Program-made: the position numbers and the translations under genes
NCBI RefSeq assembly: GCF_004664715.2
Contig: NC_051072.1
Location: 39,184,142 to 39,248,141 of the forward strand
From: Peromyscus leucopus
Lineage: Eukaryota > Chordata > Mammalia > Rodentia > Cricetidae
DNA: 64,000 nucleotides
Reading direction: 5' to 3'
The notes under the pieces: model-generated
Database searches by the model: none
What the model was told of the DNA's origin: nothing
The model's input: the letters and a program-made list of their open reading frames with translations, nothing else
Part shown: positions 12,116-23,010 of the stretch, in pieces
Numbering within the stretch: the first letter of the stretch is position 1
Layout of the letters: the number at the start of each line of letters is the position of its first letter

Positions 12116-12459
12116 AAAGAATGGTGTTAGTACTGTAGTCACTTGTGAATTTTTTTTCAATCCCTGATTTAAATAATAAGAATCACAGTGCACAGCTTAA
12201 GTTCTGGAGTTTCTATAGTATAACAGCTTATAAACACTCAATATACATTTGCTGCATGGATAATTGAATCATGTGTAAGTTCACAGTGGCATTGGCATTG
12301 AACTATCCTTTGTCCTTTCCTGGACATGGTATTGATTTCATGAATACATGCTTGATATATGGTGAAATATTTAGGCACATATCAAATTGTCTTATTTTTA
12401 GGTCATGTCAAATTGTCTTATTTTTTCCATAATGCTATTTCTAAAAGAAGGGAATAATT
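12116..12459. other. No gene recognised; short direct repeat
   Basis: TCAAATTGTCTTATTTTT occurs twice about 27 bases apart near 12382-12424. Nothing else is identified. Confidence 0.5.
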
Positions 12460-12575
12460 GTATAGTCTATATTTGAATTTCAAATGAGAAGACTAAGTGT
12501 CTGAGAAACTAAGTACCTTGTCACAAGGGTTGACATCTGCTTAAGCTAGCTGATGCTCTTCCACTAAAAACTAGT
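12460..12575 (+). mobile_element. MIR fragment
   Basis: It follows the 3' half of MIR: CAAATGAGAAGACTAAGTGT, AACTAAGTACCTTGTCACAA, then GCTGATGCTCTTCCACTAAA. Confidence 0.65.
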
Positions 12576-13930
12576 AGGTTTCTACTTATGATGGTCAAAT
12601 GATAGGGCCCAAGGAAATGTATGCTGGTAGTTCACTTATTTAATAAAGAAAATTCATATTAAAAGTAAGAAATTATAATTTGCATTGTCAATTACAGAGT
12701 AGTACGTGAATGAAGTCTCAGGTTGGATTTGCATGTCAAAACTATATGCCATGCAATATGCAAAATATCCTCTAGGAAAGATTTTCCGTGGCCCAATAGT
12801 TAACTTTCTATCTACCTCACTGTGAGTGGATATGATCAGTGTTGTAGTAGTTCCTATCAACCAAGGGAAGTAAAACAATAAACAGAGCCAAGCTCTCCCA
12901 AGTTCAATGACTGAGTAATGTGTGAGTGAACATGCTTAAGGGGGCCTGTGCCCACTAAGTAATCCCATTTTTAGCACAAACTCCAGCATATCTCAAGTGG
13001 CACAGGATGTCTATCAGAAGGATAACATGTATGGCTGTAGATCTGTTAGGTGGACCAGAAGTCAGGCTCAGTCTTTTAGACTCTTTAGCTGTCTCTGGGC
13101 TCTTTAGTAGCTTTTATCACTCACAGAAAACCACAGTTCAACTGACTTGTCTTTTTGTGTGGAAGCAGATACCCCTGAGGTCTCATTATCAACATCTCAA
13201 AAAAGAGCGCTCACATTTTCCCCTGCCATCCTCTTTACTGTATGTTTTATATGAATTTTCTCTTCTCAATACAAACTCCTTAAAATAGTTTCTGTACACA
13301 GAATCAGGGGAGACTTCAAAAATATGGCATCTCAGGGGTTAACTTAGATTTACTTAATCAAACTCAGCAATTTAACAAGCTTTCCAGGAGATCCATGCCC
13401 ACGATCATGTTTGAGAAACACCAGCCTAAACCACAGGATTCAGCATTTTTAATAAACTATCCTGTTCTCCACAGTATATAGTGGAGATATGTAATCAAGT
13501 ACCTTAAATGATTTAAAAGGAAGTCTTCCAAAAGTAGAACTACAGCCTGCAGTGACCACGCCTTGCCTTTTTGTTTACTCTGTTTTCTAACATTTTGATT
13601 GGCTGTTGGTCACATTCCTCACTACAGTCTCAGATTAAGTTTCCCATGGAGGTCAAAGTCCACTGTGTCAAGTGACCACATCAGTCATTCAATGAATACA
13701 AGGCTAAGTGTCTGTTTAGAGAATGAGTCTCCTCTCAGTTTCTCCCCTTTCTTTCAAATAAGGTGTTCCAAATCTTGTCATCCCAGGCTCTGGGCAAAGA
13801 CAATACTAAGACAACGGGGAATTGGAGACAAAGACGAGACAATTCTGCTTTTCTTCAGTAATTTTGCTAAACAATTTAGTGGCTGGGACATAACTTAGAC
13901 AATAAGCCCTCTGAAGCTGTTGGAATAGAC
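12576..13930. other. 1.35-kb stretch with no gene recognised
   Basis: Open frames at 13007-13288 and 13599-13898 (plus) translate without recognisable domains. No repeat could be named. Confidence 0.4.
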
Positions 13931-13938
13931 CAATTCTG

Positions 13939-14024
13939 CAACTCCAACACTTAGGAGGCTGAGGCAGGGGAATCACATAGTGAGAACCTGTCTCATAGTA
14001 AATAAACAAACAAATAAATAAAAT
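13939..14024 (+). mobile_element. Short 7SL-type (PB1/B1-like) SINE
   Basis: An 86-base element with TTAGGAGGCTGAGGCAGGGG, CCTGTCTCATAGTAAATAAA and an AAAC/AAAT tail. The 8-base duplication CAATTCTG lies at 13931-13938 and 14025-14032. It is shorter than a full B1. Confidence 0.75.
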
Positions 14025-14032
14025 CAATTCTG

Positions 14033-14514
14033 TGGGAATTTAATTTGCCACATCACCGCTGTCACTGAGAAAACCATTAGCTGTTGAGATCACCATTTAC
14101 AAAATAGTAGAAACAAAATGAGTGTCCAGAAGGAATTAACAGGACTTAGAACTAAACCTAGAAAATTAGACACCAAGGAATGTTGCTCATGAAGATTACT
14201 TTTGTAGGAAAACCTCATTTGTGAGCAACCTGAAGGAATAAATCAAGTGCAATACCACCAGCACCCAGACCTCCTCCCAAAGGAGAAGTTAAGAGATAAT
14301 GTAATGAATTATTAACTCATTTCTAATTTGCTTCTCCTGTAGGAATTACATACTTTAAAAAATGAATATTTTGAATAATTGGTGTGCTAATAGTAATATA
14401 TATTGCTTTCTGTGATAAAACCTCTAGAATACATTTATGCTGTCTTGATGTTTCTATTTATCCTCAATATACCATGAATCAGAGAGCCACAGGGCTACAT
14501 TTGATATTGTTGGC
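14033..14514. other. No gene or repeat recognised
   Basis: Nothing supportable is identified here. Confidence 0.4.
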
Positions 14515-14622
14515 CTCAGGTTTTCTATGTGGCTCACAATTGGCTTGGCGTCTCCATCCCCTAGTCCACTGTCTCTATCCCCAAGAGCTAGAATTAGAGG
14601 TGTTTATCACCACACTTAGCTA
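14515..14622 (-). mobile_element. Diverged B1-like SINE
   Basis: A reversed B1 right half and head can be traced: GGTTTTCTATGTGGCTCACA, then CTAGAATTAGAGGTGTTTAT and CACCACACTTAGC. Several gaps make this tentative. Confidence 0.5.
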
Positions 14623-15241
14623 AAATTAGGACTAGGCTTTGAAAGCTTCCAGAAAAAGGACCTGGAATAACAATCCATGTTACATTTAGACATCTGCAGA
14701 CACCACTTAGAAATTAATGATCACATTTGGTATGGTATAAGCTGAGCCTGGGTCAACATGCTTTACTTGATGGATAATGCTAAAAAGCCAGACTGGGGTC
14801 ATTGGTGGGGTTATGATGAACTGTAGAGGAAATAACACAGACAGGAGGGTGATGGATCAATAGAATCTTGACACTGAAATGTCAGTAATGGCAATAACAA
14901 ATCAAGAAAGGGGAAAGAGTACAAAGGCAAAAGCTGCTTTGCATACATGAATAAAAATATTTGGAAGAGCAACACCCATTTATAGTATTATGACACATTA
15001 GTCATGTATTTGCTGATGTGTCAAAATGGATTGAGGTGGTTTAGATCAAGTCTAAAGCAACTTTTCCAAGACAAAGTAAAATCCTGACTTAATGTGGTTA
15101 TAGGATGTTACAGCTAGGACTTAAGAGTCAGAGATCAAAATTTTAGAAATAAAACAATTTCACTATTTTGATTAATTAGGATTCTTGTTGGATTAGGAAG
15201 TTAATCTGGACACAATGTAAAAATATTATTATAGCTTGAAA
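14623..15241. other. No gene or repeat recognised
   Basis: Nothing supportable is identified here. Confidence 0.4.
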
Positions 15242-15246
15242 CGGCA

Positions 15247-15647
15247 TGTAATGGTTAGCTTTAGTCAACCTGGCATAATACTGAATCACTGGGGAAGAGA
15301 GCCTCAATGACTGACTGTCGAGATTAGGTTGGCCAGTGGGCATGTCTGGTGGGAATTGTCATAATTGCATTGATGGACATGAAAAAACCCTGCCTACTGT
15401 GGGTGACACTGTTCCCTGGGCTTGGAATCCTATATAAGTACTGAAAGAGCATTGAGCATGAGCAGGCATGCATACATTTATTCTCTTCCTTCTTGGATGT
15501 GATGTAACTAGCTGCTTGAGATCCTGCCTTGACCTCTCACATTGATGGACTACAAACTGGAACTATAAGCCAAAGTAAACCCTTTCTCCCTCAGGTTACT
15601 TGTTTTTGTCAGAGTATATTATTACAGCAACAGTAATGAAACTGGAA
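15247..15647 (+). mobile_element. Solo MaLR-type LTR (MT/ORR1 group)
   Basis: A 401-base ERVL-MaLR LTR. It begins TGTAATGGTTAGC and contains TATATAAG (about 15431-15438). Near the 3' end it has the family landmarks AAGCCAAAGTAAACCCTTTC and TTTTTGTCAGAGTATATTAT, then ACAGCAACAGTAATGAAACT. Flanking 5-base sequences CGGCA (15242-15246) and CGGCC (15648-15652) differ at one base and fit the 5-base duplication of this superfamily. The terminal CA is degraded. The subfamily (MTD/MTE-like) is uncertain. Confidence 0.8.
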
Positions 15648-15652
15648 CGGCC

Positions 15653-15997
15653 CTAAGTCTGGGCCAAATAGAGGGAAAATTCTATTTTTGTATATCCGAC
15701 CAAGTCTTTTCAATATAGTCATTTTTAGTCAATAATGTACTATTCATTATGAAGAGACATAAACTATAAATGGATCACTGTTACCCATGCTGTTCCTGGG
15801 CAAATATCAGAACACTTAGCTCTGTAAATGAAAAACATAATAGCTTCATTCATCAAAATGCTCACATTGACAATGAAAACCCAAATAGCCTATACTTTGT
15901 TGAGTGTGAAGAAAACCAGAATACTACTTTGGGGAGTATAAAAAAGTTGTGGTACTTTGTCATCCTGTTTGTCAGTGTCAAGAAACACACATAAGAC
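15653..15997. other. No gene or repeat recognised
   Basis: An open frame of 74 codons at 15770-15994 has no recognisable domain. Confidence 0.4.
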
Positions 15998-16132
15998 TTA
16001 CAACTGAGAAATTCTACCCTCCAGAATATACTTTATTTCTGTGTATGTACACAAAGCTACACAAACTGCCTGCACATTGGTTCTAAATTATTTGCTGCAG
16101 GTCCAGTCACGGTGGCTTCAAACTGGAATGCA
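15998..16132 (+). mobile_element. L1M/L1ME relic, left part
   Basis: ACTGAGAAATTCTACCCTCC, TGTACACAAAGCTACACAAA and TTCAAACTGGAATGCACAAA follow the order of the old L1 ORF2-end/3' UTR segment. The matching right part resumes at 16526 after a solo LTR insertion. Confidence 0.6.
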
Positions 16133-16138
16133 CAAATA

Positions 16139-16519
16139 TGCTGTGGGATGGTCTTTCTGTATGAAGTGAATATATGTTACTCCCACTGATTAATAAATAA
16201 AGCTGCTTTGGCCCATGGTAAGGCAGAATAAGAGCCATTTGGGAAATCTAAGAGAGATATAAGGAGAAGAGGGTGGAATCAGGGCAGACATGATCCAGCC
16301 ACCCAAGGAGCAAGATGCCAGCAGACCGGTAACACCACAGCCACGTGGCAAAATATAGATTAATAGAAATGGGTTAATTCAAGATGTAATAACTAGCTAG
16401 CATATGCCTGAGCCATAGACCAAACAGTTTGTAATTAATATTAAGCCTCTGAGTGATTATTTTATAAAAACAGCTGTTGCCTGGGTGGGACTGGGCGGGA
16501 CCAAGAACTTCAGTCTACA
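16139..16519 (+). mobile_element. Solo class-II ERV LTR (mys-related type, tentative)
   Basis: A 381-base LTR bounded by TG...CA (starts TGCTGTGGGATGG, ends CAGTCTACA). The perfect 6-base duplication CAAATA lies at 16133-16138 and 16520-16525, as expected for ERV2/ERVK-type integrases. It contains AATAAATAAAGC (polyadenylation-signal region) near 16192-16203. No internal retroviral sequence is present, so this is a recombination-derived solo LTR. Its look resembles the abundant mys/mysTR-like LTRs of cricetids, but that name is from memory. Confidence 0.9.
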
Positions 16520-16525
16520 CAAATA

Positions 16526-16640
16526 TTTACCAATAATAGGATGGATAAGCAAATTACTTTGATCTGCTTTTATGGACTACCATTATAGTTAGAAAAGTCT
16601 ACAACCATGCACAGCAAAGTGGAAGAAAAAGCCCAAACCC
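16526..16640 (+). mobile_element. L1M/L1ME relic, right part
   Basis: TTTACCAATAATAGGATGGA and TAAGCAAATTACTTTGATCT continue the L1 relic interrupted by the solo LTR, matching the GGATGGATAA... segment of old L1 ends. Confidence 0.55.
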
Positions 16641-16682
16641 TCGAAGTTTGTTGTTGTTAGCTAATTGCATTCATGTAGAGTT

Positions 16683-16692
16683 TATTTTGAGT

Positions 16693-16730
<38 letters not shown>

Positions 16731-17019
16731 GTGTGTGCATGTATGCATACATGGAGGCTGAGAGAGACATTGGATGTCTTCCTCATCACTTTCTCAACTT
16801 ATTTTTTGATACAGGGCCTCTCACTGAATCTGGAGCTGTCAGTTTTGCCTACGCTGGCTGGCTAGTGAGCTTCAGGGATTCCCTGCTCCATTCACCATGT
16901 CCCCTCCAGTGTGTAGGCTACGGGTGAGCACAACCGTGCCCAACAGTGTACATGGGTGCTGAGGACTGAAACTCAGGCCCTCATGCTTATGCATTATGCC
17001 CTGAGCCGTCTCCTCAGCC
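16683..17019 (-). mobile_element. B4-type SINE with expanded CA tail
   Basis: Minus-strand B4: its tail gives a (GT)n run on the plus strand, followed by a reversed B1-like middle (TTATTTTTTGATACAGGGCC) and reversed head (ACTGAAACTCAGGCCCTCAT). The 13-base duplication TTCATGTAGAGTT is at 16670-16682 and 17020-17032, so both ends are exact. Confidence 0.95.
16691..16738. repeat. (GT)n microsatellite
   Basis: About 20 GT units with TATG and GC interruptions, forming the tail of the B4. Confidence 0.95.
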
Positions 17020-17032
17020 TTCATGTAGAGTT

Positions 17033-18261
17033 CAAAACCACTCATCACGCACTGATGTTATTAGAAGTCAGAGTACCGGTTACCTTCTTGGTGACTAGAG
17101 CAGATCCTGAAGGGGCATCCTTGGAAGCAGATATTACTTTGTTTAGATTAGGGTGTGGTGCTATTTCTGTGAGTGAACAAAAACTGGTATATTTCTCAAT
17201 AGTGGCACAGTTGCATCTTATATCAACTAATCTCACAGAAAGTGAAGGGTCATAAAACTTAGGCGAAATGCATTATAGAAAGAAAAATCAGAAGTAATAT
17301 AAACATTGAGCTTGTGAAAACTCTCCTTTCATAACCAGTCATTTTCCCCATTTCCTTCTCAGGGTTCTTGCAAAGTGCATCTCGCTGATGCCCATGTTGT
17401 TTCAGTCCACACAGATTTGATTTGGGAAAAGAAACTGCATGTTTCTTTTCCCTATGCATGTCAGAAATCAGCACATAACCCAGCCGTTGCACAAGGTCCC
17501 TTTTCCTCTTCATAAGGGAAGCCAAAGGACACACATAATTCCATCAGAGTTAGGGTCCCTCACAATCTCTCTACCACCCATGGTCAAGGCATCTTGAATG
17601 TTTGAACAGGGAATGAAGAAGCAGAGTTGGGGTGGAAATCATCTCATCATTTTCCAAGGACTGTCAGTCAGACATGAGACAAAGTTGTTTTCTGAGTATG
17701 AGTAAGGGGAGATTTCCATCCCTTAGTGCCCAGGTGTGAGCAGCAGGCCTTCCTCAAACAGCCCAGGAAAACTTTGTGTCAGGTCTACCCAGAGATGGCA
17801 GGAAGGTGACTTTGTCTTTTATTATGTCTTCTCTCTCCTGAAGTGACCATCCTTTCACTAGAGAATGCACTTACATCATCAAATTAATGTGACTGCTCAA
17901 CAGGACATAAATCTTCCCTTCGGATGAAAACATGGATCAGGTTCAGTTAATTTTTCATCCTCTTTCTAAACAATGCTATGATGCAAAAAGAAAAGAGTGC
18001 CCCAAACCAAGAATATTTTATAGACTTAAGCCTCTCCTCTCAGTCAATCTATTTTGCTTTCCTACATAAACAAAGCACACCACAGCATTCTTTAAGCATA
18101 GCATGGTTCAGTGGATAATCCACAAATCAATTAAAGACAAGTTAATTGCCAAAAGGGATCAAGTGACAAGCCTTAAGAGGATAATATTTACAGGTTCCAT
18201 GCTGAAAATGTATGTGTTAGAGAAGGTTGCTCTGGCAAGCTTCCTTCTAACGCAAGATTTA
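17033..18261. other. 1.2-kb stretch with no gene recognised
   Basis: Open frames at 16956-17255 (plus) and 17259-17534 (minus) lack known domains, and the first overlaps the B4. Confidence 0.4.
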
Positions 18262-18275
18262 AAACTTGTACGATT

Positions 18276-18411
18276 ACTTTTTTTTCTTTTCTTTTCTTGA
18301 TGCAAAGACTCACTACATAGTCCGGTGTAGACCAGGTTGGCATGGAACTCATAGAGATCTGCTTGCCTCCACCTCCCAAGTCCTGGATTAAAGGTACACA
18401 TGGCCATACCT
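18276..18411 (-). mobile_element. B1 SINE
   Basis: Reversed B1 with a TTTTCTTTTCTTTTC tail, GTAGACCAGGTTGGCATGGA and TAGAGATCTGCTTGCCTCCA. Duplications AACTTGTACGATTA (18262-18275 region) and AACTTGTATGATTA (18412-18425) differ at one base. Confidence 0.93.
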
Positions 18412-18425
18412 AACTTGTATGATTA

Positions 18426-19186
18426 GTTTGGAAAATGGAGAATGCATTACTTCATTGACCCTGCACCCTGACACCTATGTTTTGCAGAAAAAAAATGTGC
18501 AGAGAAACCTAGTAAGCCCCAAACCCTAATACTATGGGCTCCACTGCTGCTGTGAAATTTTAACTTCCAAGATTTTTACTTTAATATTTCCACATGTGAA
18601 CCTTTCAGAAGGTTACAAGAAATAAAGTAGCAAAAAGCATATAGGAAACTGTCTCCCCTCCCACCTTCTCTTTCTTTTGTACTTCTGCGTTCTCTTTCTC
18701 CTTGTAGCTTTACAGTGAAGGAAAAGCAAAGTCATATTCCTTCACTCATGAGGCTGCAGTCCGATCTGGCTGAAAACAAAGTCAGTAATGAGGTTGGTTT
18801 CCACATGGTTCCATTGTTGTTGTACAGTGAATTCTGAGCCACAGGTTAGATGCCAAGACCTGCAAATGTATTCATGGATGTATGCAATGGATGGTTTGAT
18901 TAATAATTAAATAAGTGATCACTTTCTTGATGAAGGCTTTACTGACTTTCTCAAGCAAAACCTCCTGTTTAGATTCTGTTTCTTTCCTTATTGTTAATAT
19001 GTTAATTTTTCTGTAGAGACCTCATCCATTTTAACCCCTTACTGTAACACTATTGTAAGGTGAATGTTTTCAAGGGCTAACAATATATCAGGCATAAAGG
19101 TAAGCTAAAGTGCTCTGTCACAGTTGCTGAGAGCCATTACATTTAAGGAATATTTATGTTAGTATATTCAGCAACTATTAAAAATT
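18426..19186. other. No gene or repeat recognised
   Basis: Nothing supportable is identified. Confidence 0.4.
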
Positions 19187-19195
19187 ACAGAAAGT

Positions 19196-19376
19196 ATCTG
19201 AGCAGTGGTGGTGCATGCCTTTAATCCCAGTACTCAGAAGGCAGAGGCAGGTGGCGCTCTGTGAGTTCAAGGCCAGCCTGGTCTTCAGAGCGAGTTCCAG
19301 GACATCTAGGGCATCTCAAAGAAACCCTGTCTCAAAAAACAAAACAAAAAACCAAAGCCAAACAAACAAAAAACCC
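19196..19376 (+). mobile_element. B1 SINE, full length
   Basis: The complete B1 body from GAGCAGTGGTGGTGCATGCC to AACCCTGTCTC is followed by an A-rich AAAC tail. Perfect 9-base duplications ACAGAAAGT are at 19187-19195 and 19377-19385. Confidence 0.96.
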
Positions 19377-19385
19377 ACAGAAAGT

Positions 19386-19827
19386 TAGAATCAAATAAAG
19401 TATACTTAAATGGCAATATTTATTCAACATTCACTACTTCTAAATAATTAGGGTATACAGCACTATCATGTGAGTTCTGAGTATCTGCCCTGGGTGTGTG
19501 ACTGAAGGCATTGAAGTAGACAATTTCTGGGCTGAATGGGGCTGACACACGGGACAAAGGTTTTTACAGGACACAGCCTACAGGTTCTTAATCTGTCCAA
19601 GAGAACAGTCGGGTCCCATCATTATTAATCCTTCTCTACCATAAAGGCAACAAAGAGAATCAGAATGCCCCATGCTTAGCAGGGGGCTGAAAATACCTTC
19701 TATTAGTTTCACTAATTCAATGCATATACCGAACATTGACTGTGTGCCAAAAGCCCTTCCTGGGAGTGGAATACACAAGAGGAATAAACAAGAAAAAATT
19801 CATTGTTAGGCTGAACCTATGTCCTAG
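19386..19827. other. No gene or repeat recognised
   Basis: Nothing supportable is identified between the B1 and the MIR. Confidence 0.4.
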
Positions 19828-20045
19828 AATTAATAATAGCTAGCGGCTACCTTAGTGCTGTTTATGAACCAGGAACTTTACACAGGCAACACAGTCCACA
19901 CCACGCTCTGTTTTACAGATGAGGAAACCAAGGGACATGGAGTTTGGCAATTTTTCTAATGTTAAATAGCTGTCTGGAGGTAAGGATGTGGACATTTGAA
20001 CTTCAGCGTTACGGCTCCAGTGCCAGCCAACTTCCTTCGACTTCC
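19828..20045 (+). mobile_element. MIR SINE
   Basis: Good MIR order: TTTATGAACCAGGAACTTTA, TGTTTTACAGATGAGGAAAC, AAATAGCTGTCTGGAGGTAA, then TGAACTTCAGCG near the 3' end. Confidence 0.88.
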
Positions 20046-20249
20046 AAGGTAAACTTGTGTGCACGCGCAAGTGTCTGTGAGAACACTGTCTCTAAGTCAG
20101 CTGAGTTAGAGGATTCCGAGACCAGAGGTGGTCTCAGGAATGGCGACCAGTCTCTAAACACATTTGAGAAGGGACATCACAAAATTCATGAAGTGCCAAG
20201 GGAAGTGTGGAAAATGTTATAAAAGAGGTGGCAGGAAGGCCTGTCTTTG

Positions 20250-20435
20250 TGCACATATTTTCACCCAATCTGCACAATGACCTTATAAAGTAGGTGTTTT
20301 TCATTTTCCATTTATAGACATGGCATTGGTTTCTGGAGGCCCGGAGAACTGCCCAACTGAGGAATCAACGGAGCTGGCATTTAAGCTTGGTGTTTGGCTC
20401 CCAAGTCGCCTAGTCAGTGTTATGCCTTGCCATAA
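20250..20435 (+). mobile_element. MIR SINE
   Basis: CTGCACAATGACCTTATAAA, TTTCCATTTATAGACATGGC and GGAGCTGGCATTTAAGCTTG follow the MIR core and 3' half. This is a second MIR about 200 bases downstream of another. Confidence 0.8.
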
Positions 20436-20513
20436 TGTCAATGACTGATAATATTGACATTTATTAGGTATAAATGTTAGCTATGCATGACTGATTTTTC
20501 ATTGTCAGCTTAG

Positions 20514-20599
20514 CAAATATTACTCACAATTTAAGATACAATGAAAAGATTAGTTTTCTACTCAAATTTTACTCACAATTTAAGATACAATGAAAAGAT
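20514..20599. repeat. 49-base-period tandem duplication
   Basis: A 37-base sequence at 20514-20550 recurs at 20563-20599 with one mismatch (position 6 of the unit), giving about 1.75 copies of a 49-base unit. Both copies share ACTCACAATTTAAGATACAA. It is not part of a repeat family I recognise. Confidence 0.93.
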
Positions 20600-20718
20600 C
20601 AGCATTGTGCTAGCAGAATGGATATGCGTGCCATAGGATGGTGCTGGCCTCTCTAAGTGAGTTTCCTGGTCTTTGAGAAGCTGGCCAAGGAGCAACATTT
20701 TTGCAACAAAATTTTGAC

Positions 20719-20890
20719 TAGTTTTTTTTTTTTTTTTTTCTTTCAGATGAAAAAGTCAGATGAAAGCCCAAGAAGTGAAGAAAAAAAATCCTCAGGGAAG
20801 AAATGGACCACATAAAAACACAGCATCATTCCCTCCCTCCCTCCCTCTCCCTCTCTTTCTTCCCTCCCTCCTTCCTTCCCCCCTTTTCCT
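20719..20890. repeat. Poly-T run and (CCCT)n pyrimidine tract
   Basis: A T run at about 20720-20739 is followed at 20829-20890 by CCCT/CCTT-rich low-complexity sequence. Confidence 0.9.
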
Positions 20891-21078
20891 CTCAGGTATC
20901 TGAGCTGTAGGATGGCCTGCCAGAGCTCATCTTAGGCAAGCTTTTATTACCCTCATTCATAAAAGCAAAGTGCTGCTGAATCCAGTGCCTGAGGTTGTTT
21001 TGTAGGTCTACATGTATGAGATGGTGCACACCTCTGGGAACAGGGTAAGCACCTGCTATAAATTGAGCTCCCGTTCTT

Positions 21079-21219
21079 CTTTTTTCCCTTAAGACAGGGT
21101 TTCTCTGTGTAGCCCTGGCAGTCCTGGAATAAGCTCTGTAGACCAGGCTGACCTTGAATTCACAGCTCTGCCTCCCGAGTGCTGGGATTAAAGTCCTGCA
21201 CCATCACACTCTGTCTAGC
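21079..21219 (-). mobile_element. B1 SINE
   Basis: Reversed B1: GACAGGGTTTCTCTGTGTAG, TAGACCAGGCTGACCTTGAA and GAGTGCTGGGATTAAAG are clear. Duplications are not convincing. Confidence 0.95.
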
Positions 21220-21222
21220 TTC

Positions 21223-22816
21223 TATTGTTCTTGATCCTGACTACTTGACTTTTTATACATGGTCTTTGGTTTCCAAATCCCCCATTCTCCCTTTACTATT
21301 TGATAGCAATTGTACCCATCCCTTTCACTTAACTCTAAGAATAAAATGAGGTGATCCAGGGATCACTAGAAACAATAGAAACAACCTGAGACATTTGCAG
21401 AACTAAAGAAATGCCATATGGTAGCTGCTCCTTGGCTGTGGAAAGTCATGTTCCAAATCTACTGACTGGCTGGTAGCATTCACTTCCTTCCTAAGAGAAG
21501 GAATCCGGCCAATGTTTCCAGGCAGACACTGACAATCTTGATTCTATGGTCACTGATTCCTGTCTATTGCTTAGGTATAGTAAGAGGCAGAGAGGAGCCG
21601 CAGACCATGCACTTTCCTAAGAGCTTCACTCATTGTGAAACCCACAGTTCCAAGAGGCAGATTGGAGCCCTCTTGTCAGAGTCCAAGGGGGTACTTGCAG
21701 ACATTAAAGTTTTCTTGCTTGAACAGATATTACTTTCTCTTTTCATAACTCAAGACCACCTGTGTCCTAGGCAGTGTGCAGCACTCAGTGCCACTGTGTG
21801 GTGGTAAAATATTTATTTACTATTCCTGTGACAAGAGAAAGGCTCTAGTACACTCAATGTGTTCAACGAAGTATTGCCTTGGCAATTCTGCTAAAACTCT
21901 GGGGAGAGAAAAAATGTTGAAACAGTTGGCAAAATCAAGTTCACCCTGTTTCCTGAGAAGTTCAGTTTTGTAGGGTACCTCACAACTGCTATCGGGACAG
22001 GGGAAAGGACAGCCAGATGGCATTTTCTGCAGCAGAGACCTGGGTGGCCCTGCAGTCACCTCTGTGCTACGCATGGCTGTTCTTTCCATAGATTTTTATT
22101 CACATGGTACCTATCCCATGGCCACCATGTAAAATGTCCTTGTGAACATCAGTTTCTGAGAAGCCATGAAGACGAAAGCTGTACGATCCCTTCAGGCGGG
22201 AAGACAGGACAATCTCTAGAACTGTAACTTTTTATTCACTACGCTCTTGAACGGTACTGTAATTTTCAACACTAACATTTTTAAAAGCAAAAATAGGTGT
22301 TCTCTAGCTAGCCTTTGCTGAGTTCCAAAGCTTACCCTTTGATTTATTTGTAGCTCCTCACACCGTGGTCCCCTCCCTACTCCATTTTCCAAGACACTAA
22401 TTTTAAATCACACAAATAAATGGCTCACATCATTTTCATAAATCTAACATGTTCTTCTCTCTTCTCCAAAACAGGTGTGAGAGGCCTCTCTAAGCGAGGC
22501 GAGTCTTAAACAAGTGGGTCCCAACCTCCAGGGCCATCAGTGAATGTCCTTGAAGACAGAAGTCACCTTTGCAAGCAGCTCCCTGATGCTGACAGTGAGC
22601 CTATGGCTTTAAACATCGTTGGCACGCCATTCGGAATCCAGAGAGGAAAGGTCGTCATTATGTAATCCCCTGTTCTGCTCCCCCTCCCATGCTCCCTCCC
22701 TCCCTCCTCCCTCCGTCTTCTTCCACTCCTGTGTCCTTCTGCCTATGCTTCTTCCCTACTGTCTTTCCATCTCCCCCATTAAAAGCATGTTTTCATTACA
22801 TTTATATATTTATGTG

Positions 22817-22818
<2 letters not shown>
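21223..22818. other. 1.6-kb stretch with no gene recognised
   Basis: Open frames at 21538-21807 and 21776-21973 (plus) and 21820-22089 (minus) show no recognisable domain. CT-rich sequence lies at about 22675-22760. Confidence 0.4.

Positions 22819-22906
<88 letters not shown>
22819..22906. repeat. (GT)44 microsatellite
   Basis: 88 bases of uninterrupted GT dinucleotides, the longest simple repeat here. Poly-Val/Cys open frames across 22619-23068 are artefacts of it. The sequence class is Z-DNA-prone and highly mutable. Confidence 0.98.
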
Positions 22907-22908
<2 letters not shown>

Positions 22909-23010
22909 GTCAGTGTGTACATGGAGAGGTCAGAGGACAAATTTGAGAGGTCTCTCCTCCCCCCACGAGGGTTGGCAGGACAGAAATCCTTCAGCTTTAG
23001 CTCCTGAGCC
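22907..23010 (-). mobile_element. B3-like SINE fragment
   Basis: The sequence after the GT run (GAGAGGTCAGAGGACAAATT, TCTCTCCTCCCCCCACGAGG, CTCCTGAGCCT) matches the reversed B3 3' half and head, so the GT run is probably its tail. The middle is degraded. Confidence 0.65.
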
